Counted from the stretch's first letter, positions 16,533 to 25,241 are shown. The stretch: DNA of 64,000 nucleotides from Clavibacter michiganensis subsp. tessellarius (GCF_021922985.1 NZ_CP040788.1:2852001-2916000); one strand, 5' to 3'. Numbers and translations are program-made. Notes: generated by a model not told the origin, from the letters alone.

Positions 16533-18547
16533 CGTCCGGCTCCCGCGCCGAGGCCCTCGATGAACGCGCGACCCGCGGGCACGCCGGCCCCGGTCACGTC
16601 GTCCCAGCCGGGGGCGGAGCGGAGCCCCTGCCTCCCGGTGTCCCACAGGAAGAGCGTCTCGGGCCACAGCGCTCCCGCCGACGGTCCCGTCGGGGACCAC
16701 GTGGCGGCGGACGCGGGCTGCACGTCGCGCAGCGCGCCCGTGCCCATCAGCGCGTAGAGGGCGGGGCTCGCGAGCCCGAAGCGCCGGCCGGTGACGGCCT
16801 TGGAGATCGCGACCATGGAGGCGACCATGGGCGTCGCGAGGCTCGTGCCGCCGTGTGCCGCGTACTCGGTGCGGCTCTTGTGCGGGCCGTAGGTGATGAA
16901 GCCCGTGTCCGGATCCCCGAGCGAGGCCACGTCCGGCAGCAGCCGGCCGGTGCCCGCGACGGCGAGCCGGTCGGCCTGCCAGGTGGGCCGCGCGTAGACC
17001 GCGGACTGGCCGCCGCCCGCACCGAACGCGAAGCCCGGCGGGATCAGGGCGCCGTTGCGCGCGAAGCGGGTCTCGGTCTCCCAGCCCGCCTCGACGGCGA
17101 TGGAGCCGTCCTCGGCGAGGCCGGTGCTCGTCGCGCCGACCGCGGTCACGTACGGGCTCGACGCGGGCGACGCGACCGTGGCGGTGCCGCCGTGGTCGCC
17201 GACGCCGCTGTAGTCGCCGTCGTTGCCGGTGGACGCGAAGACGGAGACGTCGCGCGCCGCGGCCTCCACGAGCACGCGGTTGAGGAGCTCGCGATCGTCG
17301 GCCGTGTCGAGGCCCTCCATCGCGCCGAAGGACAGGCTGATCACGTCCGGCCCGTCCTCCGCCGCGTCGAGGATCCGCGTGTAGAGGCTCGTGCTCGTGC
17401 AGTCGTCGGCGCCCCAGTAGGAGACCGCCGCGTCGGGTGCCATCGCGTGGACCGCCTGCACGTCGAGGTGCTGCTCGTCCGTCCATGCCGTGGGTCCGCC
17501 GCAGATGCCGGTGCGCGGCGAGGCGGACGGGTGGTCGCGGTACTGGCCGGCCGTGAAGGCGGGCTCGCCGACCGCCTGGGAGTAGGTGTCGGTGTCGGCC
17601 TGCGTGTCCGGGTCGTCGTAGGCCGCGACGATCGCGATGGTCGCGCCGGCGCCGCGGTCCTCGGCGGGCACGTCGTCGACGCGTCGCAGCTGCGCCGGGC
17701 CGTAGCCGCACAGCGAGTTCGAGCGGTGCGCGACGGCGACGGAGGCGGGCCACGCGTCGGTGAGGCGCTGGCCCCACCAGGCGGCGCACGTGCCGTCGTC
17801 GGCGGAGGATGCGGGGGATCCGCCGGACGCCTGGCCGGGGATCGGCGCGGGGACGGCGGCGGCGGGAGCATGCGCGGTCGCGGCAGCCTGCGCGTCGTCG
17901 GCCTGCGCGTCGGCGGGCTCCGCGTCCGACGGCATCAGCACGTCGCCCTGCACGGTGCCGGCGACGCCGCGCACGGCGTCGAGGGCCGCGGGGACGGCGA
18001 GGGTCCGCTCGGGGGCGACGACCTCCCGGCCGCCGACGCGGAACCGGGCGAACCCGGTGTCGAACGCCCGCGAGGCGACCGCGAGCGTGCCGGAGACGGG
18101 CAGCGCGGCGACCTCGCCGCGCGCGTCGCCCACGTCGAGGCCGCGGTCGCGCAGCCAGGCGGCGACGGCCGGCGCGGCGTCGCCGCGTGCCGGATCCAGC
18201 AGCACCGTGAAGGAGGCCGTCGCGTCCGCGGGCGCGTCGCCCTCGCGGACGGCGGGGTCGGCGGCGGGCCACGCGGGCGCGGAGCCGTCGAGCGCGCGCA
18301 GGCCGGACGCGGCGCGCGCGGCGGCCGGGTCGGCCACGGCGGACGCGGATCCGGTGCCGGCGAGCGCGCTCGCGACGAGCGCCGCCACGGCCGCGAGGGC
18401 GACGACGCCCGTGCCGAGGGCGACGGGCCGGGCGTGCGCGGACAGCGGGCGGCGGCGCGCGAGGGCGCGGATGCGGCCCCCGGTGGGCGGGCGCTCGGCG
18501 GGCCCGCGGGCCTCGACGGGTGGGAGGGACGAGGGACGTGAGGGCAT
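16529..18547 (-). CDS. S53 family serine-carboxyl peptidase (sedolisin/kumamolisin type)
   Basis: Secreted protease of 672 residues. An N-terminal transmembrane or signal segment (about residues 43-66) is followed by a pro-kumamolisin activation domain (about 90-210) and the catalytic domain. Catalytic residues are the Glu and Asp of EQHLD, and the serine in GTSLATPM; the calcium site is GWDDVTGAGVPAG near the end. Enzymes of this family are usually active at acid pH. The gene is first in a two-gene unit with the LPXTG protein. A promoter overlapping a perfect palindrome lies upstream (18596-18624). Confidence 0.9.
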   Translation of the reverse strand: MPSRPSSLPPVEARGPAERPPTGGRIRALARRRPLSAHARPVALGTGVVALAAVAALVASALAGTGSASAVADPAAARAASGLRALDGSAPAWPAADPAVREGDAPADATASFTVLLDPARGDAAPAVAAWLRDRGLDVGDARGEVAALPVSGTLAVASRAFDTGFARFRVGGREVVAPERTLAVPAALDAVRGVAGTVQGDVLMPSDAEPADAQADDAQAAATAHAPAAAVPAPIPGQASGGSPASSADDGTCAAWWGQRLTDAWPASVAVAHRSNSLCGYGPAQLRRVDDVPAEDRGAGATIAIVAAYDDPDTQADTDTYSQAVGEPAFTAGQYRDHPSASPRTGICGGPTAWTDEQHLDVQAVHAMAPDAAVSYWGADDCTSTSLYTRILDAAEDGPDVISLSFGAMEGLDTADDRELLNRVLVEAAARDVSVFASTGNDGDYSGVGDHGGTATVASPASSPYVTAVGATSTGLAEDGSIAVEAGWETETRFARNGALIPPGFAFGAGGGQSAVYARPTWQADRLAVAGTGRLLPDVASLGDPDTGFITYGPHKSRTEYAAHGGTSLATPMVASMVAISKAVTGRRFGLASPALYALMGTGALRDVQPASAATWSPTGPSAGALWPETLFLWDTGRQGLRSAPGWDDVTGAGVPAGRAFIEGLGAGAGR

Positions 18548-18595
18548 GCGGGATCCGTCTTCGATTCAAGGGGGTGTGCGCGAGGGCGCGTGCGG

Positions 18596-18624
18596 ATGCT
18601 ATCCCTCATTGAGAAGCGTTCTCA
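18596..18624 (-). promoter_or_regulatory. Promoter of the S53 protease operon with palindromic operator
   Basis: Minus strand: -35 TGAGAA (18619-18624), 17-base spacer, -10 TAGCAT (18596-18601). The perfect palindrome TGAGAAGCGTTCTCA (18610-18624) covers the -35 box and part of the spacer, as expected of a repressor site. The divergent TetR regulator is the obvious candidate. The motif also fits the loose shape of a Zur box, so the regulator is not certain. Confidence 0.65.
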
Positions 18625-18758
18625 CCGCCTGTGGAGGGCGGGACGGGGCGCTCGTCGACCCGCTCCCGGCGCCGTCCGTTCACCCGGACGTCGCCTTCCC
18701 GACGCTCCGCATGCGTAGCCTCCGTCGGATCCCGATCGGGACCGGACGGGAGCGCGAC

Positions 18759-19493
18759 ATGGACCAGCGGCAGGCGGCGGTGTCCCGCGCCCGGCGCGCG
18801 ATCGTCGAGGCGGCCGGTGCCCAGTTCGCGACGCACGGCTACGAGGGCACGTCGTTCTCGCGCGTCGCCGAGGCGATGGGCAAGCCCAAGTCCGCCATCG
18901 GCTACCACCTCTTCGCGTCGAAGGAGAGCCTCGCGGGCGCGGTCGTCGACGACCAGGAGGACCGCTGGCTCCGCATCGAGGCCGCGCTCGACCGGCCGGG
19001 CGCCCTGCCCGAGCTCGTCGTCTTCCTCCTCACCGCCGCGCGCACCGTGGAGGTGTGCCCGGTCGCGGCCGGCGCCGTCCGCCTCCTGCAGGACCTGCCG
19101 CGCCTCGGCCTCGCGGTCGAGCGCCGCTTCGACGTGTGGGGGTTCACGCGCGAGCACCTGGCGGCGGAGCTCGCGCTCCGGGGCGTGCCCGTCGCCGCGG
19201 CCGACCTCGACCTGACCGTCGACGTGCTGCTCAGCGCCACCTTCGGCGTGCTCTCCTACCGGTCCCCGCGGGCGGCCGACGGGGACCTGGCGGAGCGGCT
19301 GCGCGCCCTCTGGATCCCGCTGCTCGCCCACCTGGGCATCGCCGACGCCGACGCCGTGGTGTGCGCCGCCCGACCGCTCGACCTGGCGCGCGTGGAGGAG
19401 GGCCGGCCGGATCCGTCCGAGGCGCACCTCGGTCCCGCGCGCGCCGCCGGACGCGCCGCCGCCCCGGCGCCCGAGGGCCGCGCCCGCGCCTGA
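18759..19493 (+). CDS. TetR family transcriptional regulator
   Basis: Repressor-type protein of 244 residues. The N-terminal helix-turn-helix runs from about residue 10 to 57 (AIVEAAGAQFATHGYEGTSF, then KPKSAIGYHLFASKESLA). The ligand domain has VCPVAAGAVRLLQD, loosely like gamma-butyrolactone receptor relatives; that comparison is from memory. The last 45 residues are Ala/Arg/Pro-rich and probably disordered. ATG 18759 follows GGGAG. Divergent from the S53 protease operon, which it probably controls through the palindrome between them. Confidence 0.84.
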   Translation: MDQRQAAVSRARRAIVEAAGAQFATHGYEGTSFSRVAEAMGKPKSAIGYHLFASKESLAGAVVDDQEDRWLRIEAALDRPGALPELVVFLLTAARTVEVCPVAAGAVRLLQDLPRLGLAVERRFDVWGFTREHLAAELALRGVPVAAADLDLTVDVLLSATFGVLSYRSPRAADGDLAERLRALWIPLLAHLGIADADAVVCAARPLDLARVEEGRPDPSEAHLGPARAAGRAAAPAPEGRARA

Positions 19494-19579
19494 TGCGCCC
19501 GCGCTGACGCGCCGCCGGCGGCCGCACGACGACGCCGACGCCGGCCGGCCCCCGAAGGACCCGGCGGCGTCCGCACGAC

Positions 19580-19620
19580 GACGACGCCGGCCGGCCCCCG
19601 AGGGACCGGCCGGCGTCGTC
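19580..19620. terminator. Bidirectional terminator hairpin
   Basis: GACGACGCCGGCCGG (19580-19594) pairs perfectly with CCGGCCGGCGTCGTC (19606-19620), loop 11 bases. It lies between the convergent TetR and phospholipase C genes. A partial second copy of the left arm plus CCCCCGA precedes it at about 19530-19556. Confidence 0.8.
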
Positions 19621-19633
19621 GCCGGGCGCCGCG

Positions 19634-21811
19634 CTACTCCACGCGACCCGCGTACCGGTACCGGAAGCCGTCGGCCGCGGTGACCACCACGTCGTAGTAG
19701 CCCCACTCGTCCACCGGCCAGTTCACCGTGGTGCTGCGCCCGGGCTTCACCGTCTCGTGCCGCTCGCGCGTGATGAAGTCGTTGGCCGTCAGCGTGTAGT
19801 GCACCGACGGGGTCCCGTCGTTCGCGAGCGTGAGCCGCAGCACGGGCTTGCCGCCCGGGATCGTCTCGGCCGAGACCCGCGGCACGGGCACGTCGTCCTT
19901 CCCCGCCGCGACCACGGTGCCGGCGAAGCGGCGGAGGAACCGGTCGGGCCCGTAGAGGCTGAAGTCGTACGCCCCCGCGTGCGCGGATCCGTCCCACGTG
20001 TAGGTCGCCGTGCCGCGCGGCGCGACCGTGAACGGCGTCGACGCGAATGGCAGCGCGATGTTGGGGAACACCTGGTGGGAGACGCCCTGCCGGCCGCGGT
20101 TGCGCATCGTGAGCGTGACCCGTCCGCTCGCCCGGTCCACCGCCACGTCGGCGTCCTGGCGGTAGGGGAGCGGGCGGTGGCGCATGGTGCCGTCCTCCTG
20201 CTCGGGCATCCGCTGCGCGCCCACCGCGGGCTCCCGAACGGGCGGCTTCGCCATGTCGGCGTCCGCCGCCGCGACGAGCGCCTGCGTGGCGCTCATCGGG
20301 AGCACCTCCGCGGCCGACGGGATCGAGAAGTCGGGGTGCGCGAAGTCGAAGCACGAGGTGAGGTCGCCCGAGATCGTGCGCCGCCAGTCGGAGATGTTCG
20401 GCTCGTGCACGCCCGTCCACGTCTCGAGGAAGCGGATCACCGAGGTGTGGTCGAACACCTGCGAGTCGACCCAGCCGCCGCGGCTCCACGGCGAGACGAC
20501 CGTGAGCGGCACGCGCGTGCCATAGCCGATGGGCAGGCCGTCGACGTACTCGTCGGCGGTGCCGGGCTCGGCGAGCGGCGGCAGCTGGTGGTCGAAGTAG
20601 CCGTCGTTCTCGTCGTAGTTGATGAGCAGGACCGTGCGCGCCCACGTGTCGGGGTTGCTCATGAGCGCCTGGATCACCGCGTTCGTGTAGTGCGCGCCGT
20701 AGTCCGGGCTCGCCTTCGGGTGCTCGCTCCAGCCGTAGGGCGCGACCACGTACGACACGGCCGGCAGCGTGCCGGCGGCGGCGTCGCGCCCGAACTCGCT
20801 GAGCAGGTGCGTGACATCGAGGCCCTTGCCCGAGTCCGGCTTCCACCCGTCGTGCAGGCCGCCGGCCTCCGCGAGCGCGCGCGTGGCGGGATCCGTCGAC
20901 GCGAGCGCCTCGTGGTACTGGTGGAAGAGCCACAGCGGGTTGTCGCCGTAGTCGCCCACGTAGGGGTGCGTGCCCTCGTCGCCGACCTCGTCGTTCGCGT
21001 ACGTCTTCCAGCTGATCCCCGCCTGCTGCAGGCGCTCCGGGTACGTGGTCCAGCTGAAGACGGGCGCGTAGTCGTCCGGGTTGTCGATGGCGGGGCCGCC
21101 GGCCTTCCCGCGCGGGTCGACCGTGCCCGTCCACTGGAAGAGGCGGTTGGGCGTCGTCGGCCCGATGAGGGAGCAGTGGTAGTGGTCGGCGATGGTGAAG
21201 GCGGAGGCGAGGGCGTGGTGGAAGGGGAGGTCGTCCTTCGTGAAGTAGCCCATGGTCTGCTCGCTCTTCGCGACGACCCAGTTGTCCCACGCGCCCGCGT
21301 TCCAGGCCGCGTGCCCGCCCTTCCAGGAGTGGTCGAGGCCGCCGGCGCCCTGCGCGTTGAAGCGGGACGAGTCGAGCGGGAACGGCAGCATCCGGCCGCC
21401 GTCGGGGCGGGTCGCGTCGGGCTGCGCGAAGACGGTGCCGCCGCCGGGCAGCTCGACGGCCTGCTTGTCGCCGAAGCCGCGGACGCCCGGCAGCGTGCCG
21501 AAGTAGTGGTCGAAGGAGCGGTTCTCCTGCATGAGGATCACGACGTGCTCGACGTCGCGGATGCTGCGGGTGAGGCCGCGGCGCGTCGCGGCGGTCGCGG
21601 CGGTGGCGCTCGCCGTGCCGGTGCCGGCGACGGATCCCGCGGCGACGCCGGCCATGATCGCGGCGGCGCCGCTCATCAGGACGGTGCGGCGGCTGACGCC
21701 GGGGCGGACGGCGCCGCGGTAGGGGCGGGAGGGATCGAGCGGGGGAGCGGCGTCGACGCCGGCCTCGAGGTCGACGTCCGGGGCGTGCTCTTCGGGCTTG
21801 GAGGTGCTCAC
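19634..21811 (-). CDS. Phosphocholine-specific phospholipase C, Tat-exported
   Basis: Exported phosphoesterase of 725 residues that would hydrolyse phosphatidylcholine-type lipids. A twin-arginine signal (SRRTVLMSG, Arg41-Arg42, then a hydrophobic run ending ASA) directs Tat export. The catalytic alkaline-phosphatase-like domain starts near ENRSFDHYFG (about 96-105) and includes INYDENDGYFDH. Two C-terminal DUF756-type beta domains follow (about 530-725). I chose GTG 21811, with GGAAGAAGGA upstream; an open frame extends 22 codons further. It is monocistronic. In a plant-associated bacterium it could act on host membranes or scavenge phosphate; that is inference. Confidence 0.87.
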   Translation of the reverse strand: MSTSKPEEHAPDVDLEAGVDAAPPLDPSRPYRGAVRPGVSRRTVLMSGAAAIMAGVAAGSVAGTGTASATAATAATRRGLTRSIRDVEHVVILMQENRSFDHYFGTLPGVRGFGDKQAVELPGGGTVFAQPDATRPDGGRMLPFPLDSSRFNAQGAGGLDHSWKGGHAAWNAGAWDNWVVAKSEQTMGYFTKDDLPFHHALASAFTIADHYHCSLIGPTTPNRLFQWTGTVDPRGKAGGPAIDNPDDYAPVFSWTTYPERLQQAGISWKTYANDEVGDEGTHPYVGDYGDNPLWLFHQYHEALASTDPATRALAEAGGLHDGWKPDSGKGLDVTHLLSEFGRDAAAGTLPAVSYVVAPYGWSEHPKASPDYGAHYTNAVIQALMSNPDTWARTVLLINYDENDGYFDHQLPPLAEPGTADEYVDGLPIGYGTRVPLTVVSPWSRGGWVDSQVFDHTSVIRFLETWTGVHEPNISDWRRTISGDLTSCFDFAHPDFSIPSAAEVLPMSATQALVAAADADMAKPPVREPAVGAQRMPEQEDGTMRHRPLPYRQDADVAVDRASGRVTLTMRNRGRQGVSHQVFPNIALPFASTPFTVAPRGTATYTWDGSAHAGAYDFSLYGPDRFLRRFAGTVVAAGKDDVPVPRVSAETIPGGKPVLRLTLANDGTPSVHYTLTANDFITRERHETVKPGRSTTVNWPVDEWGYYDVVVTAADGFRYRYAGRVE

Positions 21812-22103
21812 GGTGACGGGTCCTTCTTCCTGGATCGTGCCGCGCCCGGCGGGCGACGGATCCCGCGCGCCGTCCACGTGGCGGCGACGCGGATCGCGCG
21901 CGTCGGCCGCGGGGTGCGCGGCGACGCGTGCGCGGCTCGACGCGGGGGATCCCGCACGGGTCGCGCGCGGGAGCGTCGATGCCGAGCGCGATCCTGCCCC
22001 GCCGAGGGGAACGGCGGGTCGCGTGGAGCGACATCCGCGGGAATGCCTCCTGAACAGCGGGAGCGTTCCCTGCCGTCCGCCGGTCAGTTCGCCGGCGCGG
22101 CCC

Positions 22104-22736
22104 TCACGCGGGCCAGACCGGCCGGAACTGGATGCTGATCCGCGGCCCCACCGCCTTCGCCGTCTTGAGGATGGCGTGCTCGTGCGTGCGTTGCGCGCTC
22201 CCGCCCATGACCACGAGGTCGCCGTGCCCGAGCGGGAACCGCCGCACCTCGCCGCCGCCCTTGGGTCGCAGCGAGAGCGTGCGCGCCGCCCCGACCGAGA
22301 CGATGGCGACCATCGTGTCGCGGTCGATGGCGCGCCCCACCCGGTCGCCGTGCCACGCGACGCTGTCGTCGCCCGTGCGGTAGAAGCAGAGCCCGGCCGT
22401 CTCGAGCACCTGCCCGGGCGGGCGGCCGTAGTGCTCGTTCAGCGCCTCGCGCGCCTCGACCAGCACGGGCGCGGGCAGCGTCGCGCGCGGGCCGAACCAC
22501 GAGAGCAGGCGCGGCACCTCGACGACGCGGCCGTGCATGAGCCGCGTGTCGGCCGTCCACTCGACATCCTCCACGAGGCGCTCGAACAGCGCGTCCGAGT
22601 CGGTGACCCAGCCGGGCCGGATGTCGAGCCAGGCGCCCTGCCCGAGGTCGAGCCGCTCGACCTCCCGGCCGAGCGCGCCGAGGCCCGGCTCCGCCTGGAG
22701 GTCGTCGAAGAGGGAGGCCTGGAACGCGATGCTCAT
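22104..22736 (-). CDS. alkB: AlkB-family 2-oxoglutarate/Fe(II) DNA repair dioxygenase
   Basis: Repairs alkylated bases such as 1-methyladenine and 3-methylcytosine by oxidative demethylation. The 210-residue protein has the iron ligands His129 and Asp131 (WHGD) and a distal His in THEH (185/187), with the 2-oxoglutarate-binding arginines in RISIQFR (199 and 205). The ATG is six bases after TATGCT, so the mRNA is likely leaderless. A perfect actinobacterial LexA box overlaps the promoter, so it should be SOS-induced rather than Ada-controlled. Confidence 0.9.
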   Translation of the reverse strand: MSIAFQASLFDDLQAEPGLGALGREVERLDLGQGAWLDIRPGWVTDSDALFERLVEDVEWTADTRLMHGRVVEVPRLLSWFGPRATLPAPVLVEAREALNEHYGRPPGQVLETAGLCFYRTGDDSVAWHGDRVGRAIDRDTMVAIVSVGAARTLSLRPKGGGEVRRFPLGHGDLVVMGGSAQRTHEHAILKTAKAVGPRISIQFRPVWPA

Positions 22737-22742
22737 GGCGCG

Positions 22743-22774
22743 AGCATAGCCCGGTTCTTCGAACGCATGTTCGA
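22743..22774 (-). promoter_or_regulatory. SOS promoter of alkB with LexA box
   Basis: TCGAACGCATGTTCGA (22759-22774) has perfect TCGAAC/GTTCGA arms with a four-base centre, the form of LexA boxes in mycobacteria and relatives. The -10 TATGCT is at 22743-22748 (minus strand), placing the -35 region inside the box. Confidence 0.85.
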
Positions 22775-22800
22775 ACGCCCGAGCCGGGGTGGAGCGCCCG

Positions 22801-23481
22801 TCAGGCCGTCGGGGGTGGGGAGGAGCGACGGCCCGCCGCGATCAGCAGCAGCGCCAGCCCGCAGATGAACGCCGCGATCACGACGACCCAGACGGCGACG
22901 GCGCCGTAGCCGCCCGTGCCCGTGGCGGGATCCAGGAACGGGTACGGGTAGTAGGTCGCCGCCCCGGTGACCTCGTTGCCCGTGATGGGCCCGCGCAGGA
23001 GCGTCACCGCCACCCACGCCAGCGGGAACACGACCACGCGCCCGATCGCGCCGTAGCCGAGCGCCCGCCGGTCGGGCGCGAGCAGCCAGTCGAGCAGCAC
23101 GAGCGCGGGCACGACCACGTGCAGCACCTCGTTCGACCATGGCAGGGAGGCGCCGGGGATCGTCGGCAGCCCGCGCAGCAGGAGGTTGTAGACGACGCCG
23201 GTGGTCACCATGCACGTCGTCGCGACGAGCCGGAGCGTGGTCCAGCCGCGGCCGGGCAGGGGCGCGCGACGCAGCAGCCGCACGGCGCCCACCGCCATCA
23301 CGACACCCGCGAGCAGGTTCGACTCGATCGTGAAGTAGAGGAGGAAGTCGAGCGTCTTGCCCCAGATCCCCTCCACGCCGACGCTCCGCCAGTAGGAGGA
23401 GCTCACGACGTACTGGCTGACGACCGCGACCAGCACGGCGAGGGCGGTGAGGAGGCGGACGACCGCCCAGGTGATGCGCAC
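22801..23481 (-). CDS. Pr6Pr-type integral membrane protein
   Basis: Membrane protein of 226 residues with about six hydrophobic segments. Features such as DFLLYFTIESNLL, VYNLLLRGL, NEVLHVVVPALVLLDWLL and YYPYPFLDP match the Pr6Pr/FAR-17a-like family of unknown function common in actinobacteria. The start is uncertain: GTG 23481 (MRITWAVV) gives the natural first membrane segment; GTG 23496 is in frame. No clear operon partner. Confidence 0.78.
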   Translation of the reverse strand: MRITWAVVRLLTALAVLVAVVSQYVVSSSYWRSVGVEGIWGKTLDFLLYFTIESNLLAGVVMAVGAVRLLRRAPLPGRGWTTLRLVATTCMVTTGVVYNLLLRGLPTIPGASLPWSNEVLHVVVPALVLLDWLLAPDRRALGYGAIGRVVVFPLAWVAVTLLRGPITGNEVTGAATYYPYPFLDPATGTGGYGAVAVWVVVIAAFICGLALLLIAAGRRSSPPPTA

Positions 23482-23559
23482 GTCCCACCGTCCCACATCG
23501 GCGTGCCCGCGGCGATCCGCCGACCGTCGGCGGCTCCCGGCGCGGCCTAGGCTGGGCGG

Positions 23560-24609
23560 ATGCATGGTGAGTACAAGGTCCCCGGCGGCAAGCTCGTCGT
23601 GGTCGACCTCGACGTGACCGACGGCCGCATCTCGGACTTCCGCCTCGCGGGCGACTTCTTCCTCGAGCCGGACGACGCGCTCGAGGCCATCGACGGCGCG
23701 GTCAACGGCCTCCCGGAGGACAGCGACGCGGCCGCGATCTCGGCCGCCATCCGTCGCGCGCTCCCGCCGCAGGCCGTGCTCCTCGGCTTCTCGCCCGAGG
23801 CCGTCGCCGTCGCGATCCGCCGCTCGCTCGCCCGCGCCACGAACTGGGGCGACTACGAGTGGGAGGTCATCCACGACCGCGCCTACCGCCCCGTCGAGCA
23901 GATGGCGCTCGACCAGGTGCTCGCCGAGGAGGTCGGCGCCGGCCGCCGGAACCCCACGCTCCGCATCTGGGAGTGGGACCAGCCGGCCGTCGTCATCGGC
24001 AGCTTCCAGTCGCTCCGCAACGAGGTCGACGCCGAGCAGGCGGCGGCCCACGGCTTCGACGTCGTGCGCCGCGTCTCCGGCGGCGGCGCCATGTACATGG
24101 AGGCGGGCGCCGTCATCACGTACTCGATCTACGCGCCCGTCGACCTCGTGCAGGGCATGACCTTCGCGGACTCCTACGCCTACCTCGACGAGTGGGTCAT
24201 CACCGCGCTGCGCTCGCTCGGGATCGACGCGTCGTACCAGCCGCTCAACGACATCACGAGCCCCACCGGCAAGATCGGCGGCGCCGCCCAGAAGCGCCTC
24301 GGCGCCGGCGCGGTGCTGCACCACGTGACCATGAGCTACGACATGGACGGCGAGAAGATGGTGCAGGTGCTCCGCATCGGCCGCGAGAAGATCAGCGACA
24401 AGGGCATCACGAGCGCCGCCAAGCGCGTGGATCCGCTCCGCAGCCAGACCGGCATGAGCCGCGCCGACATCATCGACCGGATGAAGGCCACCTTCACCGG
24501 CCTCTACGGCGGGAAGCCCGGCGCGGTGACGCCCGAGGAGTGGGCGAAGACCCGCCAGCTCGTGGAGGAGAAGTTCCAGACGCCGGAGTGGCTGACGCGC
24601 GTCCCCTGA
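23560..24609 (+). CDS. lplA: Lipoate-protein ligase A with N-terminal accessory domain
   Basis: Attaches lipoate (or octanoate) to E2 and H proteins. The catalytic domain spans about residues 95-345: RRVSGGGAMYMEAG is the substrate loop and GKIGGAAQKR contains the catalytic lysine. The first 85 residues (GEYKVPGGKLVVVDLDVTDG, then LAGDFFLEP) resemble the accessory domain that is C-terminal in E. coli LplA, so the two domains appear swapped in order. The ATG is six bases after TAGGCT, leaderless. Monocistronic. Confidence 0.85.
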   Translation: MHGEYKVPGGKLVVVDLDVTDGRISDFRLAGDFFLEPDDALEAIDGAVNGLPEDSDAAAISAAIRRALPPQAVLLGFSPEAVAVAIRRSLARATNWGDYEWEVIHDRAYRPVEQMALDQVLAEEVGAGRRNPTLRIWEWDQPAVVIGSFQSLRNEVDAEQAAAHGFDVVRRVSGGGAMYMEAGAVITYSIYAPVDLVQGMTFADSYAYLDEWVITALRSLGIDASYQPLNDITSPTGKIGGAAQKRLGAGAVLHHVTMSYDMDGEKMVQVLRIGREKISDKGITSAAKRVDPLRSQTGMSRADIIDRMKATFTGLYGGKPGAVTPEEWAKTRQLVEEKFQTPEWLTRVP

Positions 24610-24727
24610 CCGGCGCCGACGCCCGCCGCCGCGACCTGCTGTCCGTCCCGCGAAACGCGGCTGTCCGCTCCGCGACGCGATGCGGTCCCCCGGAGGAGGG
24701 CCGCATAGTGTCCTGCTGTCGACCTTC

Positions 24728-24743
24728 CGGCCCCTCGGGGCCG
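24728..24743 (+). terminator. Short hairpin downstream of lplA
   Basis: CGGCCCC-TC-GGGGCCG, seven pairs, about 120 bases after the lplA stop. The 280-base gap 24610-24889 holds only this and the stronger hairpin at 24839; I see no gene there. Confidence 0.4.
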
Positions 24744-24838
24744 AGCGTCGGCAGCGGCACGACCGAACCGCCCCGAGCGGCTGCGATCGACTGCCGCGGG
24801 CGGCTCCGTGACGGCTCGATCCGATCGCGGAGCGGTCT

Positions 24839-24864
24839 CGCGGGGCGCGGTCGCGCGCCCCGCG
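24839..24864. terminator. Perfect hairpin terminator after the small GNAT gene
   Basis: CGCGGGGCGCG-GTCG-CGCGCCCCGCG, 11 perfect pairs with a four-base loop, ending 26 bases beyond the GNAT stop on the minus strand. Confidence 0.7.
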
Positions 24865-24889
24865 GGCGGCCCGGCCCGGCGGATCCGCC

Positions 24890-25174
24890 TCAGCCGCGCT
24901 CGAGCAGCTCCCGGTAGTCCGGGTGCTCGTCGATCCACTCGGCCACGAACGGGCAGGCCGCGACGACCGTGCGCGTCCCCGACCGGACGTCGTCGAGGGC
25001 GGCCCGCACGAGCTCGCCGCCCAGGCCGCCGCGCCGCTTCGCGGGGTCGACCTCGGTGTGGGTGAAGACGATGCGGTCGCCCTGGATCAGGTAGTCCGCG
25101 AAGCCCGCGCGCTCGCCGTCGAGCCACAGCGTGTAGCGCGAGCCGTCGGGGTCGTGGGTCACGTCGACGCTCAT
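24890..25174 (-). CDS. Small GNAT-like N-acetyltransferase (YidJ/Gcn5-like, DUF-sized)
   Basis: Compact 94-residue member of the GCN5-related one-domain family. The CoA loop reads DPAKRRGGLGGELVRAALDDV, and AACPFVAEWIDEHPDY is the family's usual C-terminal signature. It probably acetylates a small amine; substrate unknown. The ATG lies six bases after TAGGGT, with GGGGAG in between that could also serve as a ribosome site. Stands alone between two hairpins. Confidence 0.85.
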   Translation of the reverse strand: MSVDVTHDPDGSRYTLWLDGERAGFADYLIQGDRIVFTHTEVDPAKRRGGLGGELVRAALDDVRSGTRTVVAACPFVAEWIDEHPDYRELLERG

Positions 25175-25192
25175 CTCCCCACCCTAAGCGCG

Positions 25193-25227
25193 GATGCGCG
25201 CCCCTCCGAGGGGGAGGGGCGCGCATC
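25193..25227 (-). terminator. Perfect 15-bp hairpin terminator
   Basis: GATGCGCGCCCCTCC (25193-25207) pairs with GGAGGGGCGCGCATC (25213-25227), loop GAGGG. It starts 15 bases after the stop of the Cys-rich protein gene (minus strand) and doubles as the upstream boundary of the GNAT gene. Confidence 0.75.
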
Positions 25228-25241
25228 GCGATGGTCGGGGA

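Noticed and set aside
18610-18624. Reading the palindrome as a Zur box
   Set aside because: The arms fit loosely, but neither flanking gene is typical for zinc control and a TetR gene is adjacent; kept only as an alternative.
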